Positions 1 to 8,252 of a stretch of 64,000 bases of DNA are shown here, in pieces (position 1 is the stretch's first letter; each line of letters opens with the position of its first letter). Source of the stretch: Sphaerochaeta sp032144095 (GTDB lineage: Bacteria; Spirochaetota; Spirochaetia; Sphaerochaetales; Sphaerochaetaceae). The notes beneath the pieces are model-generated. The model did no database searches, was not told where the DNA came from, and saw only the letters and a list, made by a program, of their open reading frames with translations. Location: contig NZ_JAVSNJ010000005.1 in the NCBI RefSeq assembly GCF_032144095.1, forward strand, positions 62,001-126,000, in the 5' to 3' direction. Made by a program: the position numbers and the translations under genes.

Positions 1-1512
1 ATGGCTCCTGAAAGTGCCCTGAAGCAGATGGAGGACGGTGAGTTTGCAGAGGTGGCTGTGGATGAGGTGGATGTCGGCGATATCCTGCTGGTCAAGACCG
101 GCTCGAAGGTCCCTGTCGATGGCAGGGTGTTGTCTGGAGAGGGCCATATCAATGAGGCAAGCATCACCGGGGAGGCGATTCCTGTAGGTAAGGAAAGAGA
201 TTCAGGGGTATATGCCGGGACAATCCTGGAGAACGGGACCCTCCAGATCATAGCTGACCGAGTCGGTGAGGATACTACCTTTGGCAAGATCATTGAGCTG
301 GTTGAAGAGGCCCAGGACTCCAAGTCAGAGGCTGAACGGTTCATTGACAAGTTTTCCAAGTACTACACTCCTGCAGTACTGGTTCTCGCCATCATCGTAT
401 GGATAGTTTCCCGAAATATTGAACTTGCAATAACCATCCTGGTGTTGGGCTGCCCCGGGGCCTTGGTTATCGGGGTTCCTGTATCAAACGTGGCAGGGAT
501 CGGCAACGGGGCCCGACACGGTGTCCTTCTGAAAGGCAGCGAAGTCATCCACGATTTCAGCAGGGTCGATACCATAGTATTTGACAAGACTGGGACCTTG
601 ACGGTAGGAAACCCCAAGGTAGCTGACACTGCCTTCTATGCTGATGATGGCACTGCAGTATTGGCATATATTGCCAGTGTGGAAAGGGAGTCTGACCACC
701 CCCTGGCAAAGGCTATTGTGGAACATATCGGAACCACCAATACCTTTGTCGTGGAAAAGACCGAGGTAGTGAAGGGTGGAGGCATTGTCGCCCTAGTCGA
801 GGGGAAGCGAATCGCAATCGGCAACGTTGCCCTGATGGAGCAGGAGCATGTCCCTTTGCAGGAAAAAGCTCGCTCTGATATCGAGCTGTTCGAAAAGAGA
901 GGAAACTCACTTGTCCTGACAGCCGTTGATGGAAAACTGAAGGCTTTGATGGGTATTCGTGACCAGGTTCGACCAGGGGTAAAGGAAGACCTTCTTGCAC
1001 TGAAAAAACTTGGGGTCAAGAACCTGGTAGTCCTCTCCGGGGACAACCAGGGGACCGTTGACCTGGTAGGACGGCAGTTGGGATTGACCGAGGCTCACGG
1101 TCATATGTTGCCGGAAGACAAGGCCGCCTACATTGCAAACCTCCAGGCAAAAGGCCAGATAGTGGCATTTGTGGGAGATGGTGTAAACGACAGCCCTTCC
1201 CTTGCCTTGGCTCAGATCGGGATCGCCATGGGAAATGGTACGGACGTCGCCATTGAGACATCCGATGTCGTGCTCATGAATTCGGACTTTAGCCGCTTGC
1301 CCCATGCCTTGGCCTTGGCGAAAGCCACTGCTGCCAACATGCGGCAGAACATCCTTATTGCCGTAGGGGTTGTCCTGATCCTGCTTGCAAGCGTCTTCTT
1401 CAGTGACTGGATGAACATGTCCATTGGGATGCTGGTTCACGAAGCGAGCATACTGGTGGTCATTGTAAACGGGATGAGGCTGCTCCGATTCCGGTTACGG
1501 AAAAAAATATAG
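1..1512 (+). CDS. Heavy-metal P1B-type ATPase, 3' part
   Basis: Metal-pumping P-type ATPase of the cytoplasmic membrane, entered in mid-gene. The first codon in the window happens to be ATG, but the protein opens directly in the actuator domain, and the N-terminal membrane helices (and any metal-binding domain) are missing. Whole enzymes are usually 600-750 residues; 503 are visible here. Motifs seen, numbered from base 1: TGEA near residue 57, a helix pair around 123-155 carrying Cys-Pro-Gly at 151-153, DKTGTLT with the phosphorylated Asp at 195, SDHP near 231, GDGVND at 392-397, and a closing helix pair after about 455. The ion-site motif is CPG rather than the common CPC, so the transported metal cannot be named. 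An HMA-domain protein follows 79 bp downstream, which suggests a chaperone-pump pair. Confidence 0.93.
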   Translation: MAPESALKQMEDGEFAEVAVDEVDVGDILLVKTGSKVPVDGRVLSGEGHINEASITGEAIPVGKERDSGVYAGTILENGTLQIIADRVGEDTTFGKIIELVEEAQDSKSEAERFIDKFSKYYTPAVLVLAIIVWIVSRNIELAITILVLGCPGALVIGVPVSNVAGIGNGARHGVLLKGSEVIHDFSRVDTIVFDKTGTLTVGNPKVADTAFYADDGTAVLAYIASVERESDHPLAKAIVEHIGTTNTFVVEKTEVVKGGGIVALVEGKRIAIGNVALMEQEHVPLQEKARSDIELFEKRGNSLVLTAVDGKLKALMGIRDQVRPGVKEDLLALKKLGVKNLVVLSGDNQGTVDLVGRQLGLTEAHGHMLPEDKAAYIANLQAKGQIVAFVGDGVNDSPSLALAQIGIAMGNGTDVAIETSDVVLMNSDFSRLPHALALAKATAANMRQNILIAVGVVLILLASVFFSDWMNMSIGMLVHEASILVVIVNGMRLLRFRLRKKI

Positions 1513-1515
1513 CAC

Positions 1516-1559
1516 ATTTGATGTAGGTCAAATACGGCCAAGGCAAAATGTACTATCAT
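1516..1559 (+). promoter_or_regulatory. Crp/Fnr-type site and -10 box before the HMA gene
   Basis: A perfect inverted repeat, ATTTGA-N6-TCAAAT, lies at 1516-1533. Its inner part, TTGAT-N4-GTCAA, differs by one base from the classical FNR box. A -10 hexamer TATCAT sits at 1554-1559, giving a start near 1566, so the site is centred at about -41.5. That is the spacing expected of a class II activator. There is no good -35 hexamer. I infer activation by a Crp/Fnr-family regulator, possibly under low oxygen; no such regulator gene is in this window. Confidence 0.6.
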
Positions 1560-1591
1560 GTAGGTATAGAAACGATCAAAGGAGATACAAG

Positions 1592-1825
1592 ATGCAAAAA
1601 GCTACCATTCAATTAGAGACATTGACCTGTCCTTCATGCTTGCTGAAGATTGAGAACGCAACAAAATCCTTGCAAGGTGTGGAAAAAGAGAGTGTCAAGG
1701 TCATGTTCAACTCAAGCAAGGTGAAACTTGACTTTGATTCTGAGAAAATATCCATCGCAGAGGTCGAGAAGGCCATTACCGCTCTTGGCTATGAGGTCAA
1801 GAAGACACAGGTTAAGGCCCTCTAG
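1592..1825 (+). CDS. HMA-domain heavy-metal chaperone (CopZ-like)
   Basis: A 77-residue protein made of a single heavy-metal-associated domain with a ferredoxin-like fold. The metal-binding Cys-Pro-Ser-Cys is at residues 13-16, just after the first strand, as in CopZ and the N-terminal domains of P1B ATPases. Proteins of this family bind a soft metal in the cytoplasm and pass it to a membrane pump or a regulator. The start codon follows a good ribosome site (AAAGGAGA) by seven bases. It lies directly behind the P-type ATPase gene but has its own probable promoter at 1516-1559, so it can be expressed separately. It could also be an exchange partner that senses metal rather than a delivery protein. 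The metal is unknown. Confidence 0.88.
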   Translation: MQKATIQLETLTCPSCLLKIENATKSLQGVEKESVKVMFNSSKVKLDFDSEKISIAEVEKAITALGYEVKKTQVKAL

Positions 1826-1855
1826 GATAGAGGAAAAACCCTGAAGAGGGATGAG

Positions 1856-1891
1856 AAAGGCACCTTACACTATGTTTTGCAAGGTGCCTTT
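1856..1891 (+). terminator. Rho-independent terminator after the HMA gene
   Basis: A perfect 11-bp stem, AAAGGCACCTT/AAGGTGCCTTT, with a 14-base loop ends the ATPase-HMA unit. The A-rich left arm and T-rich right arm could let it act in both directions. Confidence 0.75.
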
Positions 1892-2196
1892 CCCATGTTG
1901 GAACCTATGAAGGGAAAACAGAATCCTTTGTCAGTATTCAGAAACTGGGCTCCAAAGACCCCTGGGCAACAGTGCTTCTACAATGCTGACACGACTTTTT
2001 GCCCCTTCTCCCTAAGCTTTTTGGTGCAAAATCCACGGCACAGGGGAATCTACTAGTAGTTCCTTACCAGCTTTCTTGCTGGAAACAGTGTCACCGATTG
2101 GTCAAAACCTACCATTGTTGCATCCGCTGTGGCTCGTTACCCTTACTGTACATGCCCCATACACCCTTTGTATGAGGATGGAGGAAGGAGTTCACG
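1892..2196. other. Intergenic stretch, no gene seen
   Basis: About 300 bp between the terminator and the SGNH hydrolase gene. I see no convincing coding frame, repeat or RNA. A good ribosome site (GGAGGAAGGAG) lies at its right end for the next gene. A promoter must lie here, but no hexamer pair stands out. Confidence 0.5.
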
Positions 2197-2886
2197 ATGA
2201 AACGAATACGGATTTTTGGGGATTCCATCTTGAAAGGGGTTGTCTATACGCAATCCAGCAACCAGTACTCGGTATTGGAAAACTCTCCCATGGTCCAGCT
2301 GAGCCAAACCTATGGTCTGGATATCCACAACAACTCAGTGTTTGGCTGTACTGTCGGAAAAGGGTTTCAGCTTCTCAAACGGTCCATCGAGCGAGGGCTC
2401 TCATGTGATGCTGCCCTGGTTGAGTATGGAGGCAATGATTGTGACCATCCCTGGGCCACCATTGCTGAGAACCCCAAGGGAGAATTCTCGCCCAATACCC
2501 CCCTCGAAATCTTTTCCACGACCATGCAGAACATGCTGGAGACCTTGAAGGCAAGGAAGATCAAGCCGGTCCTCATGACATTGCCGCCGATTGACTCCCT
2601 GCGCTACCTGAACCATATCTGCAGGAATGGCCTGAACAAGGATGCAATCCTCAGCTGGCTGCAGGGCGATGTCCAGGGCATTGCCCGCTTCCAGGAGCTC
2701 TACTCGCTGAAGATCAACGAGATAGCGAAGGCAACTGGCACTATCCTGGTGGATGTGCGTAGCGCCTTCCTCCAGCGCCGGGACTATGGCTCGCTAATCT
2801 GTGAAGATGGCATCCATCCAAACCGTGAGGGATATCGTTTGATAGCCTCCAGTTTTGCCGACTACCTGGATAGGCAGAGTAGCTGA
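2197..2886 (+). CDS. SGNH/GDSL-family hydrolase
   Basis: A 229-residue serine hydrolase of the SGNH fold, a family that removes acyl groups such as acetate from sugars, polysaccharides or lipids. Seen: GDS at residues 8-10 with the nucleophile Ser10 (block I), a Gly in the region around residue 50 (block II), GGND at 78-81 with the oxyanion Asn (block III), and DGIHPN at 204-209 with the Asp/His pair (block V). There is no signal peptide, so it should act in the cytoplasm. The start follows a strong GGAGG-type ribosome site. The neighbouring glycoside hydrolase at 3308 suggests a job on acetylated oligosaccharides taken into the cell, but the two genes are separated by a terminator and a gene fragment. 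The substrate cannot be read from sequence. Confidence 0.85.
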   Translation: MKRIRIFGDSILKGVVYTQSSNQYSVLENSPMVQLSQTYGLDIHNNSVFGCTVGKGFQLLKRSIERGLSCDAALVEYGGNDCDHPWATIAENPKGEFSPNTPLEIFSTTMQNMLETLKARKIKPVLMTLPPIDSLRYLNHICRNGLNKDAILSWLQGDVQGIARFQELYSLKINEIAKATGTILVDVRSAFLQRRDYGSLICEDGIHPNREGYRLIASSFADYLDRQSS

Positions 2887-2889
2887 AAA

Positions 2890-2917
2890 AAAGGCAATGC
2901 CTGAGTGGATTGCCTTT
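2890..2917 (+). terminator. Terminator after the SGNH hydrolase gene
   Basis: Perfect 9-bp stem AAAGGCAAT/ATTGCCTTT with a 10-base loop, starting four bases after the stop codon and followed by T-rich sequence. Confidence 0.75.
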
Positions 2918-2936
2918 GTTGCTTGCTGTTCTGTTT

Positions 2937-3095
2937 TCAAATCACCCTAGGGTCGACATCAAGGGTATAGTCGATGCTTGGGAAGCCAAAGCCATGGATC
3001 TGCTCATACTCAAGTCTGACACCGTCAAGATCCCCCTGCTTGAGCTCCTCGCCCTCGGTCTGCAATGCCCACCGTCTCTCAACCTCAGCCTGAAC
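2937..3095 (-). pseudogene. 3' fragment of fabV (last 52 codons plus stop)
   Basis: These 159 bp match the 3' end of the intact fabV at 16093-16251, stop codon included, with five mismatches. The fragment has no start and cannot make an enzyme. All five mismatches fall at third codon positions and none changes an amino acid (Ile, Leu, Asp, Asp, Gly codons), so the encoded 52 residues are identical. The similarity stops abruptly upstream, at 3095/3096. A neutral copy decaying in place would not show only silent changes. The pattern suggests a piece of a fabV that was functional elsewhere, for example in a related strain, left by recombination or rearrangement. Neighbours on both sides are unrelated to fatty-acid synthesis. 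Confidence 0.9.
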
Positions 3096-3282
3096 CTAAA
3101 ATATGGCAACATGCTTATCTGGGATTCGACTAACAAGATTCCGGATTAATCTTGCCTTGGGATAAAAAGTTTTTTACAAACAATCCTATTTCTTGGCTTG
3201 CTCCTGATTGGGAAAATCCGTTTAGATAAGAATTTGACCACTAAAACTATAGGAATTAGGGGAGGGGAAATCTTGCCCCCCA

Positions 3283-3288
3283 TATAAT
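3283..3288 (+). promoter_or_regulatory. Possible -10 box of the GH105-type gene
   Basis: A perfect TATAAT lies 20 bp before the ATG at 3308. There is no matching -35 hexamer at the usual spacing. The rest of 3096-3307 is AT-rich and shows nothing else I can name apart from a short inverted repeat near 3138-3153. Confidence 0.35.
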
Positions 3289-3307
3289 TGTATGAAATAC
3301 TACTTAC

Positions 3308-5386
3308 ATGGATATACAGAAGAATATGGCGCATGCCACTGATCTGGAAGCAATCCAGGTCATAGTTGAAAGATATCTCTCTTCTCATGGAACAGGGGCG
3401 TATACCTACCGTCCTTTCTATCATGGAGGGATATATCGAAAGAAAGATTATCGGTATCACGCTGATTTGAACCAGCTTTTACCAGAGGCCCTCCTAGGTT
3501 CTTTTTCCTACATCTGGGGGGTCTATAATTCACCCACGGACCAAGACCTCAGGTTTGTCCTGATCCCCTATGGCCCGGTTTCCATCTATGTGAATGGTAA
3601 ATTGGTAGGGGGTAGTGATATCTTCAGTGAGCGGTATCGTTCCAAACCAAACTTTCAACTCCCCATGAAAAAAGGGAATAATGATCTGGTTCTCGTCTGC
3701 GAGAATACCTCTGGGGGTTTCGGGTGTGAATTCGGCCCATGGCTAGTGAAGCACGAGTACTACTTCCTCATGCCTCCCATGAGGGAGGATCAAGAGGGCT
3801 TGTGCTACAGCAAGAGCATACCAGAACGCCTCCCTGAGGTTAATGCAAGATCACTTTCTTCTTTGTTTTGGTATCCCAAAGAACCTGATGTGAATGCTAT
3901 AGAGCTTAACTTCCAAGAAACTTTCCCTCATGCGAAGAAGGGCCAGTATATTGTTGCCAATACCTGTTTGGATATGAAGAAAGAGGGGTTGGTCTCCTTT
4001 GGCGATGGAATTGAGGTATCGGTGGACAACCAACTGATCCGAGGAACAGTGAAGCTGGCAGCGGGACTTCACACGCTAATCATCAACAGCAATGCATCTT
4101 CTTCTTTCGTACCAAAAATAACTGATGTGAAAAGCGGGAAAGCAATCCCTCTGACCAATCCCATATTAGGGTTTGATTCCCAATACAAATGGCTTCTAGC
4201 AGGTCCGTTTGACAACTACCCAAAAATCTTTGAGGCGCAATACCTGAAGCCCTTCACAACTTCCAACGGATTAGACTTTTGGCATCTACAAGGCCGCGAC
4301 ACCTACCTTCGCATGTACAACGACAACCCTCTTTTCGGGCATTGGAATTACGCCCTGGGAGTCACTCTCTATGGGTTGGTCGAAGTAGAACGAATGCTCA
4401 AGGGGAAAAATGATGGACTTGCCCGAAGGATTTCAACGTACCTTGTTTCCCATCTCCAAAACAGTATTGACACCTATGCCTATGCACTTTGGGATAAGGA
4501 AACCTTAGGGGGAGCCACAGCCGTACATCATCTAATGACCGGCATGGACAGTCTGGATGATTGCGGCTCCTTTGGGTCGACACTTTTGGAAATTGCTCGT
4601 GACCACCAGATTGTCGGGTATGAACCGATAATAGAAATCATAGGTGATTTTATAAGCAACATCCAACCCAGGCTCCCCGACGGAACATTTTATCGGGCCC
4701 ACCTGATGCGTGATTTTCACGAGAATACTCTTTGGGTTGATGACCTGTATATGTCCGTTCCCTTCTTTTGCCGTTATTCCAAGATTAAAGGAGATCTCTC
4801 CTACCTGGAAGATGCTGTTGGCCAATTCTTTGGGTTTGAGAAGTACTTATATATGGAAGACGAGCAGCTCTTGAGCCATGTGTATGACTTTGATCGTGAT
4901 ATAGCCACAGGGATACCTTGGGGGCGAGGCAACGGTTGGGCACTATTCAGCCTTTCCGAGCTTTTGATGGTTCTCGACCATAAGCACCCCAATCGAGAGG
5001 CCCTTCTTTCTCTGTACAGGCGCCTCAGTGAGGGCTATCTGCGTCTACAAGATGAGATGGGCATGTTCCATCAAGTCCTAAATATGAGTTCATCCTACCC
5101 AGAGAGTTCCTGTACGGCAATGTTCGCGTGCGGCTTCTCCCGAGGGATCAGGATGGGATGGTATGGTGCTGATGCCCCCAAGTATGAAGATGGGTGCAGG
5201 AGAGCCTGCCAAGCCCTCAAGGAACAGGCCATCGATAAGGAAGGGCATGTGTGGGGAGTTTGTAGAGGATCGGAATTCTCATGTTCAGCACACTATTATG
5301 CTGAGCGGCTGCTTCCCCTTTTGGACGACACCCACGGCATAGGGATCATCCTGCTTGCGTTATGCGAGGATATGAAACTTGGGTAG
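3308..5386 (+). CDS. Glycoside hydrolase, GH88/GH105-like, with N-terminal beta domain
   Basis: A 692-residue protein. Residues about 340-690 look like an alpha/alpha-barrel of the GH88/GH105 families, which cleave unsaturated uronyl residues from oligosaccharides made by polysaccharide lyases. Supporting motifs: GHWNYA near 344-349, an Asp pair at 417-418, WVDDLYM at 476-482, and WGRGNGWA at 538-545. Residues about 60-290 form a separate beta-rich region with a YGPVSIYVNG stretch, resembling a jelly-roll or sugar-binding module. There is no signal peptide, so it probably acts on imported oligosaccharides. No clear ribosome site precedes the first ATG. A second in-frame ATG at 3326 is an alternative start. 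The gene stands alone between terminators. Family assignment is good; substrate (pectic, ulvan or other) is open. Confidence 0.78.
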   Translation: MDIQKNMAHATDLEAIQVIVERYLSSHGTGAYTYRPFYHGGIYRKKDYRYHADLNQLLPEALLGSFSYIWGVYNSPTDQDLRFVLIPYGPVSIYVNGKLVGGSDIFSERYRSKPNFQLPMKKGNNDLVLVCENTSGGFGCEFGPWLVKHEYYFLMPPMREDQEGLCYSKSIPERLPEVNARSLSSLFWYPKEPDVNAIELNFQETFPHAKKGQYIVANTCLDMKKEGLVSFGDGIEVSVDNQLIRGTVKLAAGLHTLIINSNASSSFVPKITDVKSGKAIPLTNPILGFDSQYKWLLAGPFDNYPKIFEAQYLKPFTTSNGLDFWHLQGRDTYLRMYNDNPLFGHWNYALGVTLYGLVEVERMLKGKNDGLARRISTYLVSHLQNSIDTYAYALWDKETLGGATAVHHLMTGMDSLDDCGSFGSTLLEIARDHQIVGYEPIIEIIGDFISNIQPRLPDGTFYRAHLMRDFHENTLWVDDLYMSVPFFCRYSKIKGDLSYLEDAVGQFFGFEKYLYMEDEQLLSHVYDFDRDIATGIPWGRGNGWALFSLSELLMVLDHKHPNREALLSLYRRLSEGYLRLQDEMGMFHQVLNMSSSYPESSCTAMFACGFSRGIRMGWYGADAPKYEDGCRRACQALKEQAIDKEGHVWGVCRGSEFSCSAHYYAERLLPLLDDTHGIGIILLALCEDMKLG

Positions 5387-5421
5387 GAACTCCAGTTAGA
5401 AATGTTGTTGAATGGAGAATC

Positions 5422-5458
5422 AAAAAGGAAGATGGGCACAAACCCATCCTCTTTTCCT
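5422..5458. terminator. Bidirectional terminator between convergent genes
   Basis: Stem GATGGG/CCCATC with a CACAAA loop, flanked by A-rich sequence on the left and T-rich on the right. It separates the GH105-type gene from the convergent crotonase gene and can serve both. Confidence 0.6.
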
Positions 5459-5476
5459 TGCAGTAGCCAACAAAAA

Positions 5477-6274
5477 CTATTTCGATTTCTTGGCCTTATT
5501 TCTTGTAAGGAAATTATTAATTGCCGTTTGGGGCTCTCCTGTAGTGAATGCTAAACCTGCTGCATAGATACTGGTTTCCACAGCACTGACAAAATCTGTC
5601 TCGATCCATTTGTTGACCAGCTCTTTTTGTAGTCTAAGGGCAGTAGGGCTTAGGGTCATGAACTTCAATGCTATCGCCTTGGCAGTATCAAGTACGTCTT
5701 TTTTTGGAACAATTCTGTTGACTAAGCCCATTGCTAATGCTTCTTGCGGGGTGAATGTCTCGCCAAAATAGATTAGCTCCCTCGCTTTCGCAAGACCTAC
5801 AAACTTATGGACTATTGCAATTTCAATGCTTGCAGGAATTCCGGATTTGATTTCAGGAAACCCCATCACCGCTGAATCAGAGACGACAGAATAATCACAT
5901 ATAAGTGGAATAAGACAGCCGCCTCCCAGTGCATTCCCATTGACTGCTGCTATTACTGGCTTGTTGCTATGGCGAATGGCATCGTTTAGGCGATGTTCAA
6001 GCCACAGCATCTGTTCGATGTCTATACTGCTGAACTTAGCCATCTCCTTTAGGTCTGTTCCTGCACAAAATGCACGATCCCCCTCACCAGTTAGGATAAT
6101 CACCCTGAAATCCTCTGCTTCGTTTGCAAATAGGAAGAATTGCAACAGGTCTTTTTTTGCTTCTCTTGTTAAAGCATTCATCGCATCTGGACGGTTGATT
6201 GTCACATACGCAATGCCCTCAACAACTTCCAACTTGCTATGCTTCATGGGTGGATTACTGTCGCTGTATATCAT
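5477..6274 (-). CDS. Enoyl-CoA hydratase/isomerase-family protein (atypical)
   Basis: A 265-residue crotonase-fold protein acting on an acyl-CoA thioester in the cytoplasm. The first oxyanion-hole stretch CAGTDLKE is at about 70-77 and the second, GNALGGGC, ends at Cys120. Hydratases carry two catalytic Glu. The second is present (Glu141 in FPEI), but the place of the first is taken by Leu121, so simple hydration may be lost. Isomerase, hydrolase or decarboxylase activity is possible in this superfamily. The start has a good ribosome site (AAAGGGAA). It follows the CoA-transferase gene by 54 bp on the same strand and is probably co-transcribed with it, opposite a second, complete crotonase at 9516. 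A role in an acid-degradation pathway is inferred from this context. Confidence 0.85.
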   Translation of the reverse strand: MIYSDSNPPMKHSKLEVVEGIAYVTINRPDAMNALTREAKKDLLQFFLFANEAEDFRVIILTGEGDRAFCAGTDLKEMAKFSSIDIEQMLWLEHRLNDAIRHSNKPVIAAVNGNALGGGCLIPLICDYSVVSDSAVMGFPEIKSGIPASIEIAIVHKFVGLAKARELIYFGETFTPQEALAMGLVNRIVPKKDVLDTAKAIALKFMTLSPTALRLQKELVNKWIETDFVSAVETSIYAAGLAFTTGEPQTAINNFLTRNKAKKSK

Positions 6275-6328
6275 TGGTTCCCTTTCTCATACAAGTATGG
6301 GTTTTACGGAAAACCCATTGCCCGATTT

Positions 6329-7879
6329 TTATACCAACTGGATCCCCATACGCTCTGGACGGAAAATCCGGGAATCCATCTCTTTCACATCACCAGCCAC
6401 CTCAACCTCAAAATCAAGTTCATCCAATATATCTCTCTTGATATCTATGCCTGGGGCAAACTCTTTTAGAACCAACCCTTTTTCACCAAGTATGAAGACC
6501 GCCCTTTCTGTAATATACATAAGCTGCTGATGTTTTTGTCTGGCCACAGAAGCATTTAAGGTTATCCCTTCAATGGTAGAATTTAGCTTTTTGTGCTTTC
6601 CTTCCTTCTCGATAATAAGTTTCCCATCAACGATTGATGTTTTCAAACCGCCAGCTGTGAAGGTTCCGGCAAGGACTATCTTAGGGGTGGAATATACGAT
6701 CTCATTGAACCCGCCAGTTCCTGCAATGATATTTTTAAACTTATGGTTGTTTACGTTACCATATTGGTCAACTTCCCCCATACCTAAACAAGTGATATTC
6801 AGCATACCGGCTGTATAAAGGTCGAATACACTATTGCTATCGAGTACCATGTCTGGGTTCATGGCAACGCCAAAAACACCGGACCAGCCTGGGACACCTC
6901 CGATAGGGCCATGCTCTATGCTGAAAACCAAATCATTCAAGATATCCTCTTCCACTGCTACGGCGGGAAGGTTGGCTGGTATTCCGAACCCGAGGTTTAC
7001 CAAGTCACCTTTCTTTAGCTCAAGTGCGATTCTCCGTAAGATCACTTTTCTCTGATCCAGGGGAACAGTCTGTTTGAGTTCTATTGGCTGTCGGACATCC
7101 CCAAGGACTGACTTTGGATGTTTGGAGACCTGAGCCTCGTCACGTTCGTCGATTACCACATAATCGACTAGCCTTCCTGGTACCATGACTAGCCTAGGGT
7201 GAACAGAACCACTTATGATTTTCCTGCGTACCTGGGCGATGACTATTCCGCCTTTGTTCTTTGCTGCCAAGGCTGTTGCAAAGATGCCTTGTGAAGTTGG
7301 TTCGTCCTCCAAGGAGATATTTCCCTTTTCATCAACAGAAGTTCCCCTGATAATTGCAACATCTACTTTCAGCCTTTTATAGTACAGCCATTCCTGGCCA
7401 TCCAATTCTTTCACTTCGACAATCTCTTCTTTTGTGACTTCATTTAGTCTCCCACCGTTATACCTTGGATCAGCTTGGGTATGCAGTCCAACTCCTGTGA
7501 ACAATCCAGGCTGGCCGGCACCAGTATTTTTCAGTAAGCTATAAAATGAACCCATCGGGAGGTTATAGGCTTCAACCTTGTTTTCAAAAATCAGTTCATT
7601 CATTTTCCTGTTTGGCAGCATTGAGGCAAAAGATCCCCCGATCAGCCTTTTTACGAATCCCTCATGGGCAAAATAGTCCACGCCCCTGCCTTCCATGGAA
7701 CCTAGGAAAACAGGGAACATCACTGTCAGATCAGAAGGGCCCCCAGATTCTAGGAATGATTGCTCTAATTCATATAGTATAGTCTCTGGTTCCAGGAGAT
7801 TTAAGTTGCCGATAATGCAAACATGATCTCCTTTATTAATCTTCTTAATGGCTTCTTTACCACTAATAATCTGAAACAT
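6329..7879 (-). CDS. Family I CoA-transferase (acetate/propionate CoA-transferase type)
   Basis: A 516-residue fused two-domain CoA-transferase like YdiF and propionate CoA-transferase. It moves CoA from one acyl-CoA to another free acid through a glutamyl-CoA intermediate. The N-terminal domain covers about 1-270 and the C-terminal domain about 280-516. The probable catalytic residue is Glu322 in SIEHGPIGG. The length is normal for the fused form. It is the first gene of the leftward arm of a divergent cluster and is followed by a crotonase. Its promoter region overlaps a LacI-type operator at 8121-8136. It could activate the imported acid with acetyl-CoA or recover CoA from an end product. 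The true acid is unknown. Confidence 0.9.
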   Translation of the reverse strand: MFQIISGKEAIKKINKGDHVCIIGNLNLLEPETILYELEQSFLESGGPSDLTVMFPVFLGSMEGRGVDYFAHEGFVKRLIGGSFASMLPNRKMNELIFENKVEAYNLPMGSFYSLLKNTGAGQPGLFTGVGLHTQADPRYNGGRLNEVTKEEIVEVKELDGQEWLYYKRLKVDVAIIRGTSVDEKGNISLEDEPTSQGIFATALAAKNKGGIVIAQVRRKIISGSVHPRLVMVPGRLVDYVVIDERDEAQVSKHPKSVLGDVRQPIELKQTVPLDQRKVILRRIALELKKGDLVNLGFGIPANLPAVAVEEDILNDLVFSIEHGPIGGVPGWSGVFGVAMNPDMVLDSNSVFDLYTAGMLNITCLGMGEVDQYGNVNNHKFKNIIAGTGGFNEIVYSTPKIVLAGTFTAGGLKTSIVDGKLIIEKEGKHKKLNSTIEGITLNASVARQKHQQLMYITERAVFILGEKGLVLKEFAPGIDIKRDILDELDFEVEVAGDVKEMDSRIFRPERMGIQLV

Positions 7880-8098
7880 GTGTTTTCTCCTTATAAGGTA
7901 TAGGATTCTTGTTCTTTACTACAAAATCTAAGATTTGTTTTGGGATTTAGGATTCATATATCTTACTTTGATCTGTTTTGATATCCTTTATATCTTTTCC
8001 GCTGAAAAAATATAGAATTCTTGAAATATACAGTAAGCATTCTTTTGTTTTCAAATAAAATCAGCATATATAACGAAATAAATACTAATCATTCTCAT

Positions 8099-8136
8099 TT
8101 TACATCGAAGCGAGATAAATATGTAAACGATTATAT
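8099..8136 (-). promoter_or_regulatory. LacI-type operator 1 with leftward promoter
   Basis: ATGTAAACGATTATAT at 8121-8136 fits the LacI/GalR half-site pattern TGTAA-x-CG-x-TTACA with one mismatch in the right half. Read leftward, TTTACA (complement of 8122-8127) could be a -35 box, and TGTAAA (complement of 8099-8104), 17 bp away, a weak -10 box. A bound repressor would then cover the -35 element. The likely regulator is the LacI-family gene at 14952. Confidence 0.5.
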
Positions 8137-8252
8137 ATGTATGCTAACATAGCTTTTTTGCTTTGTAAAGAAAAATGATAGGATCAGTTTTCCTTCAGTT
8201 TTCCTTATGACATTCTCCGAAAAATTTAAACTATCCACTGCAAAAAAAAATC

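Noticed and set aside
1..3. ATG at the first base as a true start of the ATPase gene
   Set aside because: The protein begins inside the actuator domain and lacks the first membrane helices, so the gene clearly starts upstream of the window.
2076..2408. Plus-strand frame before and inside the SGNH hydrolase gene
   Set aside because: Overlaps the hydrolase in another frame, has no ribosome site and no similarity to any family I recognise.
2937..3095. The fabV fragment as an insertion-sequence end or regulatory repeat
   Set aside because: It matches codons and stop of fabV exactly in frame, with no terminal inverted repeats or target duplications, so it is a gene fragment.
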